DNA from: Tetraselmis striata
Taxonomy: Eukaryota > Chlorophyta > Chlorodendrophyceae > Chlorodendrales > Chlorodendraceae
NCBI GenBank assembly: GCA_006384855.1
Contig: VCJN01001734.1
Location: 1-64,000 of the forward strand
Direction: 5' to 3'
Length of the DNA stretch: 64,000 bases
The notes under the pieces are model-generated. The model saw only the letters and a program-made list of their open reading frames with translations. It did no database searches and was not told where the DNA came from. Positions 1 to 10,633 of this stretch are shown here, piece by piece. The position numbers and the translations under genes were made by a program. How positions within the stretch are numbered: the stretch's first letter is position 1; each line of letters begins with the position of its first letter.

Positions 1-1420
1 GCATTTACAGTACAAGCCCACTTCATCCCTTGCCGTATCCACGTAGACGCTCCTCGGCTTGCCCGTTTTACTTATTTACAATATTTTCCGCCCTAACGAC
101 CCTTGTCGCATAATAATGAAAGACCGTAATCCCCGCTTCACCTCGGTTATAACAAAACATTTACCGCTCATGCTTGTTACGTGATAACGCATGGCAATAT
201 ACGTCATCCCTCGTCGGTTTTATATTATGCCACGATGCCTACCAATCCGCAACTGCATGCACTCCGCTTGACGCCCGCTACGGCACAAACCCGCTCACAC
301 CCGCTAACTTGTTATACCAACACGTTGACTCTGCGGATTACATTGACATCGCCAAACTACCATATGCAGAAATACATGACTGAAAGTTAGAACTCGCCAA
401 TACCTGTGTATCGAGCATACGTAGCATATGCCAAACTCGCCCCAATAAAGTCTGGATGTCAACGTCTCACATATTGCTTCGCAGTCAGCTTGTCAAACCC
501 CGCCTGCCAACTCCTGCCAACTCCGCTTGCCTTTTGCCATGGCAACGTCACACATATTGCTTTGCAGTCATTCAGCTTGCCACAATCCGCCTGCCAACTC
601 CTGCCAACTCCGCTTGCCTTTTGCTATGCACTGCCATCCCGTATTCCACAATTCCTGGGCGACATATGCTATTTAACCTGACAGGTCGTAGTGATATGCT
701 CCATGATTATGCCCGACACAATCTACTTGTCCCTGTCGCAATGCTTGCGCACACCGATCATCGTGCCATGTCCGCCGAATACCGCACCCGCTTCCCTTGC
801 GTATCATTCCCATGGGTCTGCTTTTTTTGGGGCCGGGATGGAATGTTAGGGTTACCACCATAACCCTACCTGCATACCTATACCCGCATTCATGTGTACA
901 CCCATACCCATACTGTCCACTCACTTATATACTAGCACGCCTATTTACATACTGCTCATCCGCCCATACATGTAGACTGTGTACATGTTACACGTGATCA
1001 CGCCCACGTGATCATGCCCTCGTCAGCCATTACGCCCCGATGACTCCATGGTGACTCCAAGCCTAGATTGCATACCCAAGCCGTATGCCTGCGCATGCGA
1101 CCGACTGCTGAGCCGATAGTTGTATAAAGCCATGTACACCCCGGTACACTGTAACAATTTCCTTTGCTGCAAACCTTTTCCTTGCCTATGCTAAAGTCCC
1201 TCGCCTAAAGCTTACACCGGGGATTGCCCCATTTACTTAATGAAGCCACAGTAGCCGGCTGTGATACGTTATCAACTTTATCAGCGGGTACATTAACATT
1301 TTCCGAGTCACAAATATTTTGGCAAACTATTCTGACTCTACATTCAAATTCCGAGTGTCTACATGCACCTCCTAATCATCATCAAGTGAGCAGGATTCCT
1401 CCATAATATCATTAGGTACA
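1..1420. other. Intergenic, no gene recognised
   Basis: This stretch is less GC-rich than the rest of the window. Only short open frames are present and none has recognisable protein character. A local duplication at 461-627 is listed separately. Confidence 0.5.
461..627. repeat. Two-copy tandem repeat, about 83 bp
   Basis: A unit containing cacatattgctt, a gcagtca box and the doubled phrase ctgccaactc occurs twice, from about 461 and again from about 543. The copies differ by small indels. No coding potential is seen. Confidence 0.6.
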
Positions 1421-1559
1421 CTGCATTTATTTTCCATGAACCATATACGAATGGGGCACGGCGCATAGCGAACATTTATACGGATTGACAGTAGCCTTAT
1501 CTGGTGATAAGCGGGTAAACATATGCGTTTTAGCCGGGAACTCTTGGACCAACGTCCAA

Positions 1560-1935
1560 GACTCCAAGTGCTCGGACAGCGGAAGCGAATAGGGGTATGT
1601 GGCGCTTGGTGGCCCGTTGGCGCCGACTAGCTGCTTGCCCGGGCCAAGGAAGCGACCGCCAAGGGCACATGGCGCAGAGGCGGCCCGATGATGTTCCCGA
1701 CCATCAGCTTCTTGCCCATCAAGCCGCGGAAGCGGCCGGAGCAAAGGGAGCATTAGCGGCTCGATGATGTCGCCGACCATCTCCGCGACCTGATGGCGGA
1801 AGCGACCCGAGAACACGCTGCAGCGACGGCTTGAAGAGGCCAACTAGCTGCGCGTAGTGGCGGCACGATAGCGCCGGCTGTCTACGTGGGGGCCCGGAGG
1901 CGGCACGCACCGGTGGTCGGTATGCGCCGACCAAC
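1560..1935. repeat. Degenerate GC-rich tandem repeat
   Basis: A theme of roughly 70-85 bp recurs with many changes: gaagcg(a/g)cc, then aaggg, then cggc(c/t)cgatgatgt, then ccgaccat. It looks like an old minisatellite. Open frames on both strands here are products of the repeat composition. Confidence 0.4.
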
Positions 1936-2109
1936 TGCGTGCGTGGGGGTGCAAGGGGCAGCCCCGTTGTGGCGCGGAGTAGCGCGCGTTGAAACCGCAT
2001 GTCCCACCGGCGCATGGGTCGTCCATGCCCGAAAATTGCGGTCTTATTCTTCGCCGGCGTGCCGAAGGCCGGCGGCATGGGGTGCTCTTGTGTCGCGAGG
2101 CGTGAAGCG

Positions 2110-2132
2110 CCCCCCCCCCCCCCCCCCCCCCC
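2110..2132. repeat. Poly(C) tract, 23 nt
   Basis: An uninterrupted run of C, one of about seventeen G or C homopolymers of 16 nt or more in the window. Confidence 0.9.
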
Positions 2133-2179
2133 GAGAATCAGTCGAACGGTTGTTCGTGTGAAGCGCCGATTGTCGGCTC

Positions 2180-3590
2180 GAGGATGACTGGGGCACGGTG
2201 CCCTTTGCTCATCAATGGTCGACTGACCAACGATACATGTCCTCGGGAAGGCTGCGGGGCGGCATCACTTCTGAGTGGCTTGTATACCAAAGACATGCAT
2301 GTCTCGAAGACACGAGCTATGTCGCGGCGCTACCCCATGGTGGTTGATGATGGGGACAGACAAGCCCCCTACTTGGTGCTTTTACGCGCATGACGAATCA
2401 ACATGCGAGAGCTCCGCTACTCATCGGGATGATTGCGTCGGGAACCGCGCGCAGGGTGGTGCCGTATGGGCGTACGGCAACTTCCGCCGGACGATGAGAT
2501 TGCCGGGGGGCTGCTGGGTCGATGCAGCTCCTAGGGCGGTACGGGCACGCCACATGGGCAGAGTAGCACCGTAACGGTGCCGTATCGATGAGCCTGCTAA
2601 GTAGACAACGGAAGAGGAAACCCCAACTACTAGGAATAACCAAAACTCACGAGGTCTCAGTCTCGTCGTTTCGTTTTTTTTTTAATTTTAGAAGCAACAT
2701 CCTGCAGGCCGAATTTCAATAACTTGTAGTTGGTTATGAGGATACATACCCAAGCACGAATAGCTTGCGTATGTATGTATCAGTGTCTCACTCACTGACA
2801 GATACAGGGAGATTCATACATACTGCTACAGTTACATGAGCTAGCTAACTACAGTGAGATATATGCATATTGGTCGCCATGCATGTATATCTGTCAGTGA
2901 GATACACATGCTGTCTGCTGTTATCTCACTGTAGCGAACGACTAGAGGTACCTGCTGCACTGGTGTGAATTACAAGAAGGGCAGTAACAAATCCACCTAC
3001 TGCTAGAGGTACCCTGTACCCGTACTGGAACCAGTAGCGTTGGCTTCTTGCGGGACGAACGCGGGCGGCCGCTTTTACGCGGCTTGCTTTGTTGATCTTT
3101 TACGGCTGCTTCTGATCTTTTGCTTCTGAGCTTTTAGGCGGCTTTGCTTTCTTGATCTTTTAGTACTGCCGCTTCGGTGGATTTGTTCCTGCCATGCTTG
3201 TAATTCACAGCACTAGCGTTGGCGCAGGTGCCGACTTCTGTGCCAAGGAGCAAAACCGACGATAAAGCGCATCAGTACCATCTCGGGTACGCCAGAATTA
3301 TCGGACTTTTACTACAGGTACCAAACTGGCGGTATGTATCTGTAGTTGAAAAACAGAATTTTACGGTGGAAAGTTAGGGTTTACGACGGTATGTGAGTTG
3401 AGTGCGGTGATTGTTTCGTAGTGGTTTTAGGTTTACTACAAGTAACTGGTCGCCATATAACATTGTCGCTCCTGCCTTATTTTTTCATGAAAAAAACATG
3501 CCGGGGCATGCTAATATCACATCACATCATTCGCTTAATTAATATCACATCACATCCCAAAAAACAAATCAAATCACACATCACATCATA
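2180..3590. other. Intergenic region with hairpins, no gene
   Basis: No plausible gene is visible. The stretch holds the inverted repeats at 2791-2934, a short degenerate direct repeat around 3060-3165 (variants of cttctgatctttt) and a CACATCA-rich AT stretch at 3515-3595 just before the LINE tail. Confidence 0.5.
2791..2934. repeat. Nested inverted repeats (foldback)
   Basis: Two perfect 13-bp inverted pairs interlock. ctcactgacagat at 2791-2803 pairs with 2889-2901, and ctacagtgagata at 2849-2861 pairs with 2922-2934. The overall form resembles a decayed foldback element or MITE. No coding content is present. Confidence 0.65.
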
Positions 3591-3595
3591 TTTTA

Positions 3596-3808
3596 AACGC
3601 GGCGGGGGTTGTTGCAGCGATTCTCTGCTTGCGTGCATGGTACCTTGGGCGGCATTCTCTGCCGGAGTGCAGACGGCCGAGTCTGATGCGTTTGCCCGTG
3701 CTCGGTCCGCACCGTCTTCTGGTGCTGCTTCCACCTCGCAACTGCTGTAGTGGACGTTTCCTATTGCCTATTCGGGTGGTTTCCTGATCGGCTTTTGCAG
3801 CTAGCTCA
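3596..3808 (+). mobile_element. 5'-truncated tail of a non-LTR retrotransposon
   Basis: The segment matches the last codons and 3' flank of the reverse-transcriptase element ending at 14829: the same ggcgggggttgttgca start, the same run through the stop near 3750, then the shared 3' sequence containing gtagtggacgtttcctatt. Only the tail is present, as expected for 5'-truncated target-primed insertion. It abuts the left end of element A. Confidence 0.65.
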
Positions 3809-3927
3809 TGTTTCAAGTTGAGTCTGGTTTTGCCAAAAAGGTCGCGCAGGCTTTTTTACACGGTCAAGAGCCGAAATTGGCAGGATGGTTTAGCGAAAGC
3901 GTGGAGGGAAAACGGAGTCAGGGGGGG

Positions 3928-4112
3928 CGCTGCGTGGAACGCAGCGAAAACTGGAAGATGGCAGGCTCAGTTGTTATGGCTGCTTTTATATCTACTCCTG
4001 CTGCACCCAACAAGGGCGCAACGATAGATGCCTAGTTCCCGTACCACTGAACAACACTTGTAGCCGAAAAACGGTTAGGTCAAGGGAGGAAACACCATAA
4101 ACTAGTTTAGAT
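3928..4112. repeat. Terminal repeat A2 of element A
   Basis: Near-identical to 6651-6835 in the same orientation. It opens with the hairpin CGCTGCGTGGAACGCAGCG (3928-3946) and ends at aaactagtttagat. It is flanked by the short repeats at 3811-3835 and 4113-4139, both versions of ttcaagttgagt followed by ttttgcca. Confidence 0.85.
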
Positions 4113-4140
4113 CATTTCAAGTTGAGTATGCTTTTGCCAG

Positions 4141-5488
4141 TCATGAGCGAACGGAGAGAGCGGTGGATTGACGGAGAAGGAGTAGCGCCAGGTCATGAAG
4201 TAGGCACCGGGAAGGCCACCGCTGCGGAGTCCTGTTGGACGTAGAAGTGGCGGAGTGGGGCGGTGTGGCCAAAGAAGAACTATGCGCCATGTGAAGGAAG
4301 AACGTTGGGGTCGATGTAGTCCAAAACGACGTCGGAGTTAGTGGCCCAGCCGGCTTGGTAGCGAATGTGGGACAATGGTACTCCGATGGCGTTGGCTGTA
4401 GACGCGGCTCCCTTGCGAAGGCTGTGTATGTGAGGTCCAGGAAGTGCCGGCGGGAGGGGCAGCACCGACAAGACGGACGGCTGTAGACAACCAGTCCGAC
4501 ATTGTAGCGGCGGTCCAAGGTTTTGAGTGCTCGCTCGGGGTGACCCCCCAGAAGTTTGTTTCAGCCAAGGCAGCAGTAACCAAGGGGGCAGACTGTACGT
4601 TGTCGATGAAGTGGTGCAAGAGACGTGCAATTCGGGGGTGGGAGCAGACACAATCAGCTCGGCCTTTGTGACGAAGCGGTAAGCTACATCAGCAGGCAGA
4701 GGAATTCGCAAAGGGGCGGCTTCCAGACGGCGCTGCCGCAGCATCAGCCCACGCCTTGCCGAAGTGAGGTGAAGGCTGTCCTTGGCGATTGGGTCGAGGT
4801 TGTGCATCTCGAAGAACGTGTTGATCGCAGACAGGTAGGGTTGCAATGACTTAGCTCCAATGTGCCCTCGCTCACCAATCCATGCGACGTCCCGGACGAC
4901 AGTAGCAGTGGTCGCCTCCAGCGGGCTGATGTTCTCGGAGTCGTGGCAGAACTCCGCGAAGTGAGACAGTCTGCCGGCGCAGCTCTTGAGTGTCTGGGCG
5001 GTGAGGGAGCTGGAGAGCAGATCGAGTGTCCGTTGTCCTAGCTCTTCTGAGCCGAAAGCATCATGCATTCGAGATCGCAGTGAAGCAGCCTAGGGAGCAA
5101 CAACCTCGGGCTCGTCAATTACGTAAGTGCGTCGTTTTACCGACAGAGTTCCAGAGGTGCGACTACTGTTTGCAAAGTACTCGGCAACAACCGTTAGGTT
5201 CCCGGCGGTTGGCCGGTAGATGATGGACGGGTTTGCAGTAGTACCAGTACGGGTTGCGGGCAAGGTTAAGGTAGGAGGGCCGCCCCGCGCGCCCTTCGCG
5301 CTCGTAGCGCCTGTCGCGCGCGTAACGTACGCGCGCGAAGCTTGGTCGTTGCGAACCAGTTGTGACACGCAGTGTAACAACCGACGGACGCAGTGATGGA
5401 ATGGTACGGGAGGCGGTTGGTTGAGCCGCCATGTCCAGGTGGCGGATGGTTGAGCCGCACTCGGCTGTATCTGTAAGAAGCGCCGCAC
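4141..5488 (-). pseudogene. Tyrosine recombinase, copy A (broken)
   Basis: Related to the recombinase of copy C (62162-63739) over its whole length. The core-binding region is clear (for example TLDLLSSSLTAQTLKS and AWIGERGHIGAKSLQPYL). The C-terminus keeps the catalytic HSLRK (H-x-x-R) and the tyrosine in LDYIDP. Two lesions are seen relative to copy C: a TAG at 5090-5092 where C has Trp, and an internal deletion that removes the part of the catalytic domain carrying the first Arg and the Lys, leaving the next block in another frame. It is therefore inactive. The family would carry out strand exchange during integration. Confidence 0.8.
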
Positions 5489-5518
5489 CGAGGAAGGTCT
5501 AAATGAAGTCTATAAGGT

Positions 5519-5538
5519 GGGGGGGGGGGGGGGGGGGG
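5519..5538. repeat. Poly(G) tract, 20 nt
   Basis: Lies between the recombinase and the Gag-like gene of element A. The homologous position has about 5 G in copy B (near 22080) and about 10 in copy C (near 63755), so this tract varies in length between copies. Confidence 0.9.
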
Positions 5539-5657
5539 TCAGGTCCTGACACATGGCGCTCATCCCGCCGTTGAGCCGCAAGGGTGCGCTTTGCGGCGGT
5601 CACCGAAAGGTGGCCTCGCAAAGCTCCAGCAGCTCCGACGAAAGGCGCCCCACAATG

Positions 5658-6537
5658 TCACTCGTGCTCACCTTCGCGACCACGTCCGCGTCCACCGCCA
5701 CGTCCTCGTCCACGTCCGCGACCTGCAGCTGCTGCCGCCACCCGAGCAGTAGCGGTTGCTTTGGCGCTGCTGGCCACAGTCGCCTCGAAGACGCGACGCT
5801 CGTAGTCCCTCACGAGGTCCCCAAAAATCGCGGAACTCAGATGCTCAGAAGCATGCTGAAAGTGCTGAGCTCGCAGCACGTCCAGAACACCTTGGTCACC
5901 GTGCACACGCTTGACCTCATTAAGCCTCCGTAGGAAGGCCAAACGAAAGCGAAACGCCTTGTCGATGGCTTCGGCGTGGTTCCGAGCTCTCGCGAGGTAG
6001 GGGGTGAAGTCCTGATTTGCAGCAAGGACGTAAGACAGCAGCTCGTCGAGAGCCACGAAAAGTGCGGCCATGTGGGCGCCAAAACACGACATCCATAGAT
6101 ACTCCTCCTGGGCCGGCAGACGCCGGTCATCCTGCTTGAGGTACTCGTTCGTTAGGTCGGTGCTTAGGGGGAAGAGTCGAGTCACTCGGCTGACCGGTCG
6201 AACGGTAACCTCGTAACCAGACTCTGCTCTCTGCAGTAGCTTCTGGCACCGCGAGGTAGTCATCCTCGCCACTCACGGATTTTGCTCCGACACGGCCGCT
6301 CTGGGCTAGCTCTAGCAAGTCGGGGCGCTCTGCGGCTCCCCCGCTGCCTGACGGCGGTCCCGCGATGCGCTGCCCGGAACCGGAACCATGTGCTCCTTCT
6401 CCATCAACAACGCGCTCACGAGCCGTCAATTGGGCCATCGTTGTAGCAAGCTCTCGCAGTACTGTAGACTGGGCCTCCACATCTGCGTATAGCGACTCGA
6501 GCGTCGGCTCAACGACGGGTTCTTCTCCATCTGGCAT
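5658..6537 (-). pseudogene. Gag-like protein, copy A (frameshifted)
   Basis: The frame opens with MPDGEEPVVEPTLESLYADV at 6537. It passes a helical region ending near ARERVVD and the conserved block ERPDLLELAQSGRVGAKS. Copy B reads continuously through the next part, but A needs a frame change near 6245 before LFPLSTDLTNEYLKQDDRR. The C-terminus is an alanine-rich stretch followed by an RG-rich tail (RGRGRGRGGGRGRG), a nucleic-acid-binding composition. Position upstream of the recombinase and the RG tail suggest a Gag-like or DNA-binding structural role. No zinc knuckle is seen, so the name is an inference. Confidence 0.65.
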
Positions 6538-6650
6538 GGTAACGCACGGGCGTACGGATGAGAATATCACACACGGGTGGTGAGCCGGGTGTGGTCTTGA
6601 ACAACCTGGGGTGACCTTGCTCGCAACATGTTACGAGACAGTTTTAACAT

Positions 6651-6835
6651 CGCTGCGTGTAACGCAGCGAAAACTGGAAGATGGCAGGCTCAGCTGTTAT
6701 GGCTGCTTTTATATCTACTCGTGCTGCACCCAAAAAGGGCGCAACGACAGATGCCTAGTTCCCGTACCACTGAGCAGCACTTGTAGCCGAAAAGCGGTTA
6801 GGTCAAGGGAGGAAACCCCATAAACTAGTTTAGAT
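6651..6835. repeat. Terminal repeat A1 of element A
   Basis: Direct copy of 3928-4112. It begins with the hairpin CGCTGCGTGTAACGCAGCG at 6651-6669, just after an AACATGTT palindrome at about 6624-6631. Confidence 0.85.
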
Positions 6836-7127
6836 ATTAACTATTATATTTTAAGCAGCAATGCAGGGGTCTCGCAGCTTTGCCGAAAAGGTTTCAGATG
6901 CTTTACATTTTTGGGCACATGGGCTCATGCCCCATATATAGTACGCAAGAAAGGGCTGGGAAGGGTGGGTTATTGCGCTGGCTGCAAGCTGGCGCAAAGG
7001 CAGAAGGTAAAGACACCGCCGCGTCGCGGGGCGTCATATAGGGGTGAGGGACAGACTTGGGCACACGGCTGCAGCGTACTAGCCGCGTACGGCGGAATTT
7101 GTAACGTCAGGGTAATGTATGGCGTAC

Positions 7128-8310
7128 TTAGCCTCGTGTATAATTCAAACATGTGTAATTCTCAATATGACCATTAGCAAAGCAGGGGGCTCGCAGTTTG
7201 GCCATCATGTCGCCACTTGGCGTCGCAGCGCGGCTAGCTGACCGCCCCAAGCAAGGGGTCATCCAGCCAAAGAGGTGCCATGCTGCCGGACAAGGCAGCA
7301 CTTGTGGGTCGATGTAGTCGAGCACGAGCACGCCGGACTCCATCGCCCAGCCGCCGAAGTACTTGATCTTCTGAATCACGCCCTAAACCCTAAACGCCGA
7401 AGTACTTTATCATCTCGCCGATCACGTACGCGGCTGTGGTGGCCCCCTCCCGGAGGGAGTGGGACGCCCGCGCGACCCCTACGGGGATGGAAGAGGGGGG
7501 GCTCTTGCACGGCTGTCAGCACCAGTCGCTGCCAGCTGGTGAGGGTGTCCGCCGTCCACTTAGCATGCCCCTCGCGTTGGCTGATGGCCTATCTGGCCGT
7601 TGGCCCGCGCCCGCCGGCGAAAAACCTGACAAGTGGACTCGAAATAGCGCAGCAGCTCCGCGATGTCGGCATGCGCTGACGCTGGCAGCTCGCACAACAA
7701 CTACTTGCTCGCACAAGCGCCACGCTGTCGTCCTTTCCGGTCACGATGGTATAGGAGGACTCTGCCGTCCGGGCCGACCGCGAGGTCTCCTGTACGACAC
7801 TCTACTACTACTCCCGCTCCTCCGCGGCAGGGAAAACGGAGATACGATGACTGCTATGCTGGCGCGGAGCAACTCAACGCGCACCACGGTACCCGGGTCC
7901 GTGGCCCAGGTAGGTCCCAGCTCTAGCCGTAGTAGGCTTTTTGCTAGGGTCATGGCTTTCAGCACCACACGCGCGGGCAACGGAGCCCGCAGCAGCTCGG
8001 GGTGTAGCGTCACATGGGATGCCGCAAGGCCCTTGCGGACCCTGCCCACCAGATAACCCACAACCATCGGCTCCCGGCCGTGGTCCTTGAAGAAGTTGGT
8101 GACGGCCGACATGTAGTGCATGCTGGAGGCCTTGATCGTCCCCATGTTGCCAAGCCACGCGATGTACCGTCGTGCCATAGCAGCAAGGGCGGGTCGCTGC
8201 TCCTTCTCGCAAAAACGGAAATATAGCTTCATGCAGCTGGCGAACGACGCCGTAGTGGCCGGCGCCCACGCAGCTGATAGTAGGAGCTCCGGGGTTATTT
8301 TGGGCGCCCA
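7128..8310 (-). pseudogene. Second, diverged tyrosine recombinase
   Basis: A core-binding-like segment (MARRYIAWLGNMGTIKASSM, then YMSAVTNFFKDHGREP) lies at about 8232-8050. The catalytic end has HSLREGATTAAYVIG at about 7460-7416 and GGWAMESGVLVLDYIDPQVL at about 7350-7290, giving H-x-x-R and the nucleophile Tyr. The middle is out of frame in places. It is the same fold as the recombinases of copies A-C, but divergent. The C-terminal part is interrupted by a short duplication with a telomere-like insert (7352-7407). A direct repeat related to its 3' end (gctcgcagtttggcc near 7189 and gtctcgcagctttgcc near 6872) mirrors the B1/B2 arrangement of element A. Confidence 0.65.
7352..7407. repeat. 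Short duplication around CCCTAAACCCTAAA
   Basis: cgccgaagtactt occurs at 7352-7364 and again at 7395-7407. Between them lies CCCTAAACCCTAAA (7381-7394), two units of the plant-type telomere repeat. The event breaks the diverged recombinase gene. Confidence 0.75.
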
Positions 8311-9092
8311 TGGTGTCAGACCTTAGCATCCGTGTCATGTACGGTCGCATCGAGTAAGCCCACAGTGTCGTACAGTTCGCGACCTCAACGCGGTACTTCA
8401 CCGTTGTAGTTCGTACCGGTACCGCACGTACCACCGGGAGTGGATGGCCGCTGCCCGGAAAGATGGATAGCGTAGCACTCACGGCCCCTCGGCGTAGGTA
8501 CACCCATGATGGAAGGGAACGTGGAATACAATCACGGGCCAGGGACACTGTGAGATTCAGATGTGACATACGGGTGACGAAGCACTACTACTAGCGACTA
8601 TTATTTATCCGTGAAGGCTGCTGCTGGTGGCGGCACGTCCATCCAGTTACGTGCGAGTACATCCGGCGTTATTGCCGGCGGGCGATAAATCCTTTTTGTA
8701 ATCATTTTGGTAGTCGTACTAGGGCGGTCACGTGTTACATGGCACTGACGTATAAGGTACAAGGTTGTCATCCGTGTAGTACCGGGTAGTACGCGATATA
8801 TTTATTAAGCCGGTACCGGGTATCTAGTACGAACCCGGGCGCGATGACGAGTCGTCCTGTGGATAACTACGACTATTAGTACATGGGAGCGCAAATCGCA
8901 GCCGTACGTATTTGGTAACAGTGGGGAGTTTTGTGTACATTATAGCAAGTACTGTTGAACGGGCCTGCCAGCCGTCCGATCAAAGGTCATCAGATGGGCG
9001 GTTTGGCTGCCATGTTTTGCCAAAGAGTGCTCACGTTACATTCGCGAGGGGGAGGGCGGGGGCAGGCAGCGGTTTGCCGAAGAATGTTTGAA
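8311..9092. other. Intergenic, no gene recognised
   Basis: No convincing coding sequence. Around 9012-9046 and 9069-9105 there is a loose direct repeat (ttgccaaagagtg and ttgccgaagaatg, each followed by acaatattcgcga or attcgcga) that resembles the short repeats at the ends of the recombinase elements. Confidence 0.4.
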
Positions 9093-9820
9093 TTACAATA
9101 TTCGCGACAGCTGCCGTCGGGGCATGTGGCGGGGGGGGCGGGGGGGGGGGGGGGGGGGGGGGGAAGGCGGGCGGGCGTGCGTGGTCCCCCGCCCCCCCCC
9201 CCCCCCCCCCGCCGCCCGCCGCTCCCGCCGGGGGAGTGAGGGGAGGGGGGTAAGGGGGCGGGGGCTACTGCTTGTTCTTGTTCTTGCGTGCCCGGGGACC
9301 CTCCGCTTCGACGATCTTGCGGCCTCCGCCTCCGCCTCCGACTCCGCGACCGTCAGTTTCTTACCTCGGCGCTTCTTCACTGGCCTCTTCCGCTTCTTGT
9401 CATCCGTCAGTGTCTTCACCACCCCGGGAGGCTGTGCCGTCGACGACGCCGCCATGAGCTTCCTTACCTTGGCGTCGGGACGCCCCCTGTGCCCGGAACG
9501 CCCACAACAAGCCACAATCGTTTCGCCTATAAGCGGCTGAGGATGCGGCCTCCTCGGCCACCACGAGTTGCGCCGCTGGCACTGTGGAAGCCTTGGCGTT
9601 GAGGTGGGCCTTACGGCGCTCCCGGACGAACCTGCGCGCGGCACAAGTTAGCCACGAGTGGGTGCGTGCTAATGTGGAGGGTGGAGTGTTTTGTTGCGCG
9701 CCCACCTTGTCACGCGTTTCCTCATGTCTTTCTCGTCCTCCTCGATGCCGGCGGCGCGGACACGCGAGACAACAAGGCTCGCCGCCCACTTTTGCCAGGG
9801 GGGCGAGGTCTGCCATGGCG
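9093..9820 (-). CDS. Possible basic hypothetical protein (low support)
   Basis: Two overlapping minus-strand frames have protein-like character. The first (from about 9816) starts MADLAPLAKVGGEPCCLACP and holds several Cys and His residues. The second carries the Lys/Arg-rich block DDKKRKRPVKKRRGKKLT followed by an acidic AESEAEAEAA, as in nuclear proteins. They would join by a frameshift near 9520. The C-terminal part runs into the poly(G)/poly(C) tracts and is probably not real protein. No family is recognised. It might be a Gag-like gene of another element. Treat as tentative. Confidence 0.3.
9131..9210. repeat. Facing poly(G) and poly(C) tracts
   Basis: G8-C-G24 (9131-9163) is followed 28 bp later by C19 (9192-9210). 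The two runs could pair into a hairpin, and the G side could form quadruplexes. Confidence 0.9.
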
Positions 9821-9899
9821 CTGTGAGCGGTGAAGGGGGGGGGTGGGGGCGGCCGAGGTGGAGAAACTAACACCCAGTCGACGACCGCCTTCCGCAGCA

Positions 9900-10633
9900 G
9901 TCAACGACACATCGGAGGCGAGGAGCAGCGCGCCACTACTATTTATATGCACGTATTGTCAAGAGCTAATCGGTGCGGCATTGTGTCGGTGTAATTTCGC
10001 AATGTTTATTGTTGAAGTAGCACGGCGTAATGGATACGGCGAGTGAATCCGGGATAATATGTGCTTTTTTTGTAGGGCGCGCGTATATGTGCGCGACGAA
10101 TGTGCGCGGATGTGCGCAGCGTTGTGCGGCGGTGTGCGGCGGTGTGCACCGATGTGAATATAGTGTGAATATTATATCGGCCGTAGACGATCGGGTCTGG
10201 CAGCACCGCCCGTGCTTGTAAATAAGCGACAATGGATCACGTCATGCTCCGGTTGTACTCCTACACTTCCTCCACTTTGGCGGGGGGGGGGGGGGGGGGG
10301 GGGTCCTGTCCTTCTTACTTGCATCGGTGGACGTGCTGGATATGGAGGTCACCGGGCACATCGCGTGGTTTCGGAGCAGTTCTTTCGCGCCTCCTCGTTT
10401 TGTTTGCAATCGTCGCCCTAATCCAATGCAGGGTGAGTAGCGGGACACTGTGCCCCCCCCCCCCCCCCCCCCCACCCCCCGGTTTATGTAAACAAATATC
10501 TAGCCGTGCATGCGCCGCAATCGGTACCCAATGAGCGGGGTATGTGACAGTGGTTTCGGAGCAGTGCAAGCATTCCGTGCGTGTGCACAAGCACGTACGA
10601 CTGGGAATGAGGCGGGGGTTGCGGATGGCTGGA
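9900..10633. other. Intergenic with two homopolymer tracts
   Basis: No gene is recognised. The stretch holds poly(G) at 10282-10303 (22 nt), poly(C) at 10453-10473 (21 nt) and a short gtgcggcggt repeat near 10120-10150. The tgtgaatatagtgtgaatatta box at about 10153 recurs in the satellite that follows. Confidence 0.5.

Larger units (their letters stand above)
3811..6835 (-). mobile_element. Tyrosine-recombinase element, copy A
   Basis: A 3.0-kb element read on the minus strand. Its order is repeat A1 (6835-6651), Gag-like gene, tyrosine recombinase gene, short repeat B1 (4139-4113), repeat A2 (4112-3928), spacer, and short repeat B2 (3835-3811). A1 and A2 are about 185-bp near-identical direct repeats; B1 and B2 share about 25 bp. 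This A1-genes-B1-A2-B2 order is the split-direct-repeat plan known from PAT/Ngaro-type DIRS-like elements. No reverse transcriptase is visible between the ends, so this is either a non-autonomous derivative or a different kind of recombinase element. Copies B and C show the same layout, which makes the boundaries credible. Confidence 0.8.

Noticed and set aside
9093-9250. Pro/Gly-rich protein segments over homopolymers
   Set aside because: Poly(G)/poly(C) runs keep frames open without coding; the same applies near 10.28, 20.2, 53.8 and 57.3 kb.
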